Below, piece after piece: positions 59,841 to 64,000 of a DNA stretch of 64,000 nucleotides (position 1 is the stretch's first letter; each line of letters starts with the position of its first letter). The notes beneath the pieces were generated by a model. The model saw only the letters and a list, made by a program, of their open reading frames with translations. It had not been told where the DNA came from and ran no database searches. Origin of the DNA: Betaproteobacteria bacterium (GTDB lineage Bacteria > Pseudomonadota > Gammaproteobacteria > Burkholderiales > Burkholderiaceae_C). The stretch is from the NCBI GenBank assembly GCA_013289985.1, contig JABCYW010000002.1, positions 82,969 through 146,968 on the forward strand, written 5' to 3'. The translations under genes and the position numbers were made by a program.

Positions 59841-60311
59841 TTCATCAGTGTTTTTGAGGTGGCGAACACTAACGTATTTTCCGGATTCGGCGCTGGTGCC
59901 AGTCTGGTGCCAGTTTTTCGGGCCCATGCGGGGCGTCGTTCCGTGTGCTGCCCAGGGCGTCTGAGGGCGTCCCAAGCCGTTGCGCCGGCGCGTCAGGTCG
60001 ATGGATCCGGGTAGCCTCAAGGCGGTGAACGGAAGATCGTGACGCAGGACTTGAAGGGGCGATGCCGTCCGTGGATCTGATCGTCAGACGGCGGCGGGCA
60101 GGGCGTCGGAGCGGGTGGTCTGCTAACAGCTGAGTTCAGCGCAAGGCCGCAGCGCGCGGGGAATGCCGCGAAGTTGAAACGATGTGTGAATGGCGTGCGA
60201 ACGGCCCGGGATGACATCGGATCTTCTCGTGCGGCTCGGGACGGCGCTGGACGCACGAAGCGTTCGAGACGCTCTCTTTACGACGCAGGCGCGCAGCGTC
60301 ACGATCGCTCC
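59841..60311. other. Non-coding left end of the element
   Basis: 471 bp between the tRNA and parB with no supported gene. It holds the exact tandem repeat CTGGTGCCAGT x2 (59893-59914), and, in its last 190 bp, sequence open in the parB frame that I judge untranslated. No oriT-like long inverted repeat is clear. Confidence 0.55.
59893..59914. repeat. 11-bp tandem repeat, candidate integrase arm sites
   Basis: CTGGTGCCAGT occurs twice with no gap, 54 bp from the tRNA 3' end. Short direct repeats close to the core site are the usual form of arm-type binding sites of tyrosine integrases. Assignment is by position and form only. Confidence 0.5.
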
Positions 60312-61214
60312 ATGCAAACGCCGCAGCGTCCGTCCGGGGCTGGTCAACTCGACCTGCTGGAGCAGGTGCTGGGCCTGGGCGCTGGCACTCGCGGCGAGGC
60401 CTCTTCGCCCCGCGTGAGCCAACGCCGGCGTGACGACGGGCGGCCGCTTCACCTGCCCGTCGCGTTGCTCGTCGAGGATCCCGACAACCCGCGCACGGAC
60501 ACGATCACTTCCGATCTCGACGAGCTCGTGCGGGACATCCGCGAGCGCGGCGTCCTGCAGCCCATCGTCGTGCATCCCGCCGATGCGCAGGGCCGTCATC
60601 GCATTCACTTCGGCGCGCGGCGGTGGCGAGCGGCGCGGCAAGCTGGTTTGCAGAGTGTCCCGGTGGTCGTGCGAGATGCGGCGGCGGATCCGTACGCGCA
60701 GGTCGCCGAGAACCAGGTGCGCCGTGGCTTGGCGCCCATCGAACTCGCGCGCTTCATCAAGAGCCGCGTCGATGCGGGCGAGACGAACGCCGCCATTGCC
60801 AGACGCATCGGGATGAACCTGACGAGCGTCGCCCATCACCTCACCTTGCTCGATCTGCCGCCGGAGCTTGACCAAGCGATGCAATCGGGCCGGTGTACAT
60901 CGCCGCGCACCCTGCATGAGCTGACCAAGCTTTGCGACGTGGCGCCCGATGCTGTGCGCGCGCTGGTGGCGGGTGATGCAGAGATCACGCGTACGAGCGT
61001 AGGCATGTTGCGCATGGCGGCTGCGCAGGCGCGATCGACGTCCGAAGGTTCTCGATCGCCGGCGACGCTGATCACGCGGGCCGAGGCTGCTTGCGCGCGA
61101 CTTGATCGACTTTTGGACGACCTAACACCGGCAAGCCTGAGCGATGCCGACCGTGCCGCGCTGCACCACCGCCTGGTGGGCATCGCGAGTCGACTCGAAC
61201 TGCACGGGGTCTGA
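60312..61214 (+). CDS. ParB/RepB/Spo0J-family protein
   Basis: 300-aa DNA-binding protein of the ParB family. The N-terminal ParB/Srx domain includes EDPDNPRTDTIT, GVLQPIVVHPADAQGRHRIHFGARRWRAA (the GERRxRA-like motif is GARRWRA) and AENQVRRGLAPIE. A helix-turn-helix follows (ETNAAIARRIGMNLTSVAHHLTLLDLP, about residues 158-184). I use the ATG at 60312 (MQTPQRPSG); the longer frame lacks homology. No parA is adjacent. Its role may be partition, stabilisation or regulation of the element. Confidence 0.87.
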   Translation: MQTPQRPSGAGQLDLLEQVLGLGAGTRGEASSPRVSQRRRDDGRPLHLPVALLVEDPDNPRTDTITSDLDELVRDIRERGVLQPIVVHPADAQGRHRIHFGARRWRAARQAGLQSVPVVVRDAAADPYAQVAENQVRRGLAPIELARFIKSRVDAGETNAAIARRIGMNLTSVAHHLTLLDLPPELDQAMQSGRCTSPRTLHELTKLCDVAPDAVRALVAGDAEITRTSVGMLRMAAAQARSTSEGSRSPATLITRAEAACARLDRLLDDLTPASLSDADRAALHHRLVGIASRLELHGV

Positions 61215-61256
61215 CGGTCAGAGGTGGCGCTGTGAAGGGCCAAGGAGAGGGGCATC

Positions 61257-61841
61257 GTGTCGAACACATCACGTCATCGCGCGACCATCGACCTTCGGGG
61301 CATGGAGTACCGCTTGCAGGCCTTCGCGAGCGCGAGACGCCTGACGATCGCGGCCACCGTGAGGCGGGCCGTCGATGCGTTGCTCGCAGACGATGGGGAG
61401 CAGGGCGACAGCACGCCGGTGACCGCGGATCGTGCGGACGACGGCCCGCTCGTCAAGGTCACGCTCCGACTGCCGGCCGTGCATGCCCTCCTTCTGGGGC
61501 GGCGCGCGCGCAAGGCCGACGTCTCGCAGGGTGACTATGTCGCGAGCCTGATCGAGGGAACACCGCTTGCGCCGCGGATGCCGGATCACGGCGACGTGCT
61601 GGCGGCGTTGAGCAGATCGACCTCCAGCCTGGCCGCGCTGTGCGTCGAGCTCCACGCCATGAACCGACTGTTGCGCAGCGGCGCCGTCGGCGACCTCGCC
61701 CGGCACGAGGCCAGCCGGGGCCGGCTCGAGATCGCCGTGGGCGAGCATGTGAGGCTGGCGGCGCAACTCATCGCGGAGGTGACGGCCCATAGGCGCAGGC
61801 CGGCGCGGGACCGGACCAGGAGTGCGGGGCGGGGCGCTTGA
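61257..61841 (+). CDS. MobC-like mobilization accessory protein
   Basis: 194-aa basic protein directly upstream of the relaxase. The N-terminal third resembles a ribbon-helix-helix segment (RHRATIDLRGMEYRLQAFASARRLTIAATVRRAVDALL). A second copy-like segment follows at about 66-100 (VKVTLRLPAVHALLLGRRARKADVSQGDYVASLIEG). The C-terminal part (LAALCVELHAMNRLLRSGAV) recalls MobC/relaxosome accessory proteins. The GTG start has AAGGAGAGG upstream. Its stop overlaps the TTG of the relaxase frame. Assignment rests on weak motif resemblance plus position. Confidence 0.65.
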   Translation: MSNTSRHRATIDLRGMEYRLQAFASARRLTIAATVRRAVDALLADDGEQGDSTPVTADRADDGPLVKVTLRLPAVHALLLGRRARKADVSQGDYVASLIEGTPLAPRMPDHGDVLAALSRSTSSLAALCVELHAMNRLLRSGAVGDLARHEASRGRLEIAVGEHVRLAAQLIAEVTAHRRRPARDRTRSAGRGA

Positions 61842-61928
61842 CCGTGGGCCCGTCCATCGACGGCGTCCTCGTCCAGTGGGGGCGAGCGGCTGTTCTACCC
61901 CCGCGCGCGCATCGTCAAGACGGCGCCG
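61838..61928 (+). pseudogene. Relaxase 5' fragment in a different frame
   Basis: From TTG 61838 the frame reads TVGPSIDGVLVQWG, then at the GGGGG run (61878-61882) becomes unrelated sequence. If one G is skipped, the reading continues as GERLFYPRARIVKTAPLPRFDAM and joins the downstream relaxase frame without a stop. So the original relaxase probably began here and is split by a one-base insertion. Either a true frameshift mutation, a slippage site, or a sequencing error in the homopolymer. Confidence 0.7.
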
Positions 61929-62840
61929 TTGCCGCGATTCGACGCCATGACCCGCCGGCGTGCGGCGGAGATCCGCGCGCGCATTGTCGCCACCGTTACG
62001 CGCCGGGCGCCGCAGGTGATGGTCAAGGTGACGGGCGGCGGCCGCGGCATGGCGGCTATCGCGGCGCACTTTCGCTACATCAGCAAGAACGGTCGGCTCG
62101 AGATGGAGGACGACAGGCAAATGACGCACGAGGGGCCCGACGCGCTGAAGGACATCGTCGAGCAGTGGTGCTACGGCGGCTCGTTGATCGGCGAGACGAG
62201 CCACCGGCGCGAGGCCTCCAACATCATGCTGTCGATGCCGGCGGGCCCCCGCCCGGATTGTGTCCGGATGGCGGCACGCGAGTTCGCGCGAGTGGAGCTC
62301 GCCGGGCATCGCTGGCTGATGGTGCTGCACGAGCACCAGGCCAATCCGCACGTTCACATCAGCGTGCGCGCCGAGGCGATCAACGGGGATCGCCTGAACC
62401 CCCGCAAGGCGGATCTCCATCGCTGGCGCGAGACTTTCGCCGAGAAGCTGCGCGGCCTGGGCATTGACGCGGAGGCAACGCGCCAGCCCACGCGCGGCGA
62501 GACACGTCACTACGAGGCGCTGTGGCGGATCAAGGCGAAGGAGGCGGGCCGCTTGCGCAGCGGCGACCAGACCGTGAAGTCAGGCGATCGCCACTCGACC
62601 AGCCGCAATGGCGCGCTGGAGGCCTGGCTGCACATCGTCGAGGCGCTGGAAGGCTCGGACGTCGCGTCCGATCGTCAACTCGCCGACCGCATCCGCCGGT
62701 TCGCGGCGGCCTCGCCCTACCTGCGAGAAGCCGCTAGCCGTCGTCAGCAGCGGGCTGTCTCGGTCGAACGGCCGGCGATCCAGCGCGCACCGCGGCCTGT
62801 CGTGACGAAGGGCCGCCCCGATCCCGAGATCGAGCGCTGA
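61929..62840 (+). CDS. MobA/VirD2-type relaxase (frame-shifted 5' end)
   Basis: 303 aa from the first in-frame start, containing most of a DNA-nicking relaxase. The metal-binding His motif is WLMVLHEHQANPHVHISVRAE (HxH in PHVHI, with an upstream HEHQ), at about residues 129-149. Upstream lies AHFRYISKNGRLEME, a segment typical of this relaxase group. The catalytic Tyr of motif I is probably this YISKNG tyrosine or lies in the FYPRARIV stretch lost to the frameshift. The C-terminus is basic (RRQQRAVSVERPAIQRAPRP). It would start transfer at an oriT in trans with a helper conjugation system. Confidence 0.82.
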   Translation: MPRFDAMTRRRAAEIRARIVATVTRRAPQVMVKVTGGGRGMAAIAAHFRYISKNGRLEMEDDRQMTHEGPDALKDIVEQWCYGGSLIGETSHRREASNIMLSMPAGPRPDCVRMAAREFARVELAGHRWLMVLHEHQANPHVHISVRAEAINGDRLNPRKADLHRWRETFAEKLRGLGIDAEATRQPTRGETRHYEALWRIKAKEAGRLRSGDQTVKSGDRHSTSRNGALEAWLHIVEALEGSDVASDRQLADRIRRFAAASPYLREAASRRQQRAVSVERPAIQRAPRPVVTKGRPDPEIER

Positions 62841-63303
62841 CGCCTGCGGAATGCAGGTTGCTCGCAGGCCATCGCTCAGGCCGGGTCGGGACTGCCCTTT
62901 TGGGCCGTACGTAGGCCGAAGCTGGTCCGGAGCTGGTCCGGAGTTGGTCCGGATACAGGCCGGACGCAGGCCGAATTGAGTCGGAAGATGGGCCGGAGCC
63001 GAGCCGTCCCGTCGGCGCTTCGCTGCCTTGCCTGTCACTCTGCGTCTTTCCCACGTCGGCTACTCGTTGGCTTTTCGGCGTGTCCACGCGGAGCCTGGCT
63101 TCTTGGGCTATCTCGATCGACCAATTGAAGCCATGAAATCATGGAGTGCAGGATAGGCTGGATGCCAGCAAATGGCTGCGAGCTGACGAGCCGGGCCTCA
63201 ACGGCGCAGAGAGCCTGCATCGCGCGGCGACTCTGCAGCGGACGTGGGCGTCAGTGTCGTCGTGCCTCCTGCCCGATGCGCGCTCGGGCGCCGTGGCGGC
63301 CAC
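62841..63303. other. Non-coding region after the relaxase
   Basis: 463 bp with no supported gene between the convergent relaxase and small hypothetical gene. The first part carries the 11-bp repeat array (62899-63008). In the remaining ~295 bp I see no repeat, promoter or convincing ORF. Confidence 0.6.
62899..63008. repeat. Array of 11-bp degenerate tandem repeats
   Basis: Ten successive 11-mers with a common right half, approximately NNNGGYCCGGA. The best are GCTGGTCCGGA (62921-62931 and again 62932-62942), GTTGGTCCGGA (62943-62953), TACAGGCCGGA (62954-62964), CGCAGGCCGAA (62965-62975) and GATGGGCCGGA (62987-62997). The edge units, 62899-62909 and 62998-63008, are poorer. The 11-bp period puts every unit on the same helix face, as in protein-binding arrays. 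Confidence 0.8.
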
Positions 63304-63588
63304 TCATTTGACAGCATGCTTTGCGAGTCCTTCCTGCGGCGGCGGACTCCGTAGCCAGGCATGAGCGTCGCCTACGATAGGTGGGTACTCGTCGCTGGCG
63401 ACCGCGCAACCTTGATCGGCCATCCATCCCAGCCGCCCCAGCGAGTCAACGACCAGGGCAGCGGTATTGCCCGAACCCTCGCTCTCGAGTAGCGCGTCTT
63501 GCGCAGTTCGGATGCCGGATGCGATCTCGGCCAGGAGTCCACCGAGGGCCTCCAGGCGCTGGGCTTTGCGAAGTTTCGTCTTGGCCAT
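63304..63588 (-). CDS. Small hypothetical protein
   Basis: 94-aa protein of unknown function. The N-terminal half is a basic helix (AKTKLRKAQRLEALGGLLAEIASGIRTAQDAL) and the middle is LVVDSLGRLGWMADQGCAVASDEYPPIVGDAHAWL. The ATG at 63588 has GGGGAG 8 nt upstream. It is divergent from the XRE regulator, with the 20-bp palindrome between them, so the two may be co-regulated. No family recognised. Confidence 0.65.
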   Translation of the reverse strand: MAKTKLRKAQRLEALGGLLAEIASGIRTAQDALLESEGSGNTAALVVDSLGRLGWMADQGCAVASDEYPPIVGDAHAWLRSPPPQEGLAKHAVK

Positions 63589-63640
63589 GATGCACGCTCC
63601 CCAGGGCAACGCCCAAATTGCAGCCACCTAGGAATGTTAT

Positions 63641-63660
63641 CTAAAGACACGTGTCTTTAG
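63641..63660. promoter_or_regulatory. Perfect 20-bp palindromic operator
   Basis: CTAAAGACACGTGTCTTTAG is a perfect 20-bp palindrome in the gap between the divergent hypothetical and XRE genes. It lies 26 bp upstream of the XRE ATG, next to a -10-like TAAACT (63661-63666). Probably the binding site of the XRE protein. Confidence 0.75.
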
Positions 63661-63686
63661 TAAACTTTTTCAAGATAGTGGATCGC

Positions 63687-63965
63687 ATGCGACCCAGCAC
63701 AAATCCAATCCTCTTGCAGGCGCTCGGCGCCGCCCTCAAAGAGCGTCGCAATGAGCTTGGACTGAGTCAGGAAGATGTCGCCGGCGCGGCCGGCATCGAC
63801 CGTCCGTACGTGACCTTGATCGAGGCGGCACGCAAACAACCCACGATCAGCGTCGTGTGGCGCCTGGCCGTAGCGATTGACCTGACGCCGCAAGACTTCG
63901 CGGGTCGTATAGAGCGCTTCAACCAGGAGTTGCAGCGCGTCGCGGATGGGCCCTCGGTCGGCTAG
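63687..63965 (+). CDS. XRE-family helix-turn-helix regulator
   Basis: 92-aa single-domain regulator of the Cro/C1 type, similar in build to restriction-modification controller proteins. The HTH is ALKERRNELGLSQEDVAGAAGIDRPYVTLIEAARKQPTISVVWRLAVAI (about residues 14-62). The ATG at 63687 is chosen; the longer GTG frame at 63651 begins inside the palindrome and is unlikely. Expected to bind the adjacent 20-bp palindrome and control itself and the divergent gene. Confidence 0.85.
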   Translation: MRPSTNPILLQALGAALKERRNELGLSQEDVAGAAGIDRPYVTLIEAARKQPTISVVWRLAVAIDLTPQDFAGRIERFNQELQRVADGPSVG

Positions 63966-64000
63966 CAGTTCTGGGACCGGCCACCGTCCACCGGCTGCGT

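Larger units (their letters stand above)
59811..64000. mobile_element. Left part of a tRNA-integrated mobilizable element
   Basis: From the tRNA 3' half onward the content changes from housekeeping genes to ParB, MobC-like, relaxase and XRE genes with long non-coding gaps and locally AT-richer DNA (e.g. 63600-63680). The tRNA 3' end would be the attachment core (attL). An 11-bp direct repeat 54 bp beyond it could be integrase arm sites. No integrase, type IV secretion or cargo gene is visible before the window ends, so the element's type (IME or ICE) and right end are open. Confidence 0.65.

Noticed and set aside
59796..60020. Minus-strand ORF running through the tRNA, ending VGRDRLELSTKGL
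   Set aside because: Its C-terminus is just the tRNA read backwards. It may border an old integrase end, but nothing integrase-like remains.
61838..62467. Frame continuing from TTG 61838 as a 209-aa protein
   Set aside because: Beyond the GGGGG run it is an out-of-frame reading of the relaxase gene; only the first ~14 residues are relaxase-like.
62734..63087. Minus-strand ORF across the 11-bp repeats
   Set aside because: An 11-bp period shifts frame each unit, so no coding repeat is kept; no homology or RBS.

Overview
This 64 kb window is high-GC chromosomal DNA of a betaproteobacterium, most likely a Burkholderiales member of the Rubrivivax/Leptothrix/Methylibium kind. The evidence is the gene content and order: gltBD beside a six-gene mla lipid-transport operon, a NodIJ-type ABC exporter-bolA-murA-his block, HexR beside zwf, and a polyhydroxyalkanoate-associated protein. 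Genes are densely packed, with many 1-4 bp stop/start overlaps. No rRNA, CRISPR array or complete insertion sequence is visible.

Layout. 1-3811: 3' part of gltB, then gltD (ammonia assimilation). 4098-8241: mlaFEDACB, retrograde phospholipid transport, closed by a bidirectional terminator. 8284-13991: sugar-phosphate block; zwf-hexR on the minus strand is divergent from tal-pgi-YihX-like phosphatase, with a HexR-operator-like site between. 14171-18558: a stand-alone receiver protein, then a minus-strand set of an M20 amidohydrolase, an M14-like carboxypeptidase (DUF2817), an isochorismatase-fold hydrolase and a GlxA-type AraC regulator. 18852-26436: molybdopterin oxidoreductase, secreted aminopeptidase-like lipoprotein, PHA-system protein, acyl-CoA-binding protein, wax-ester/DGAT acyltransferase, an atypical signal-peptidase-fold protein, a TPR protein and a TetR regulator. 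26551-36995: ABC exporter, BolA, MurA and hisGD-[toxin-antitoxin pair]-hisCBHA-[palindromic element]-hisF. 37054-43925: rsmD, coaD, ferredoxin, pth, GNAT fusion, ArgP-like regulator/ald and psd. 44160-49683 (minus): TPR protein-lolB-ispE-tRNA-Gln-prs-rplY. 49726-59609: mutM, dynamin-like GTPase, mutY, rapZ, recN, nadK, hrcA and a repetitive hypothetical protein. 59763-59839: tRNA with a CAT anticodon.

From the 3' end of that tRNA to the window end lies what looks like the left part of an integrated mobilizable element. It holds ParB, a MobC-like protein, a MobA/VirD2-type relaxase split by a one-base frameshift, a block of 11-bp tandem repeats, a small hypothetical protein and an XRE regulator flanking a perfect 20-bp palindrome. 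No integrase is in view; it would be expected beyond the right edge.

The most notable non-coding signal is a family of intergenic palindromic elements built from GGGGTCTGGCA / TGCCTGACCCC / GGGGTCAGGCA / TGCCAGACCCC blocks (about 18573-18758, 52856-52962, 56916-57003 and a divergent copy at 36118-36203). Two copies fold as a closed cloverleaf whose side arms differ in sequence and length but are still self-complementary. The other standout is a RHH/PIN toxin-antitoxin pair with its own operator-covered promoter, inserted between hisD and hisC and translationally coupled to hisC.
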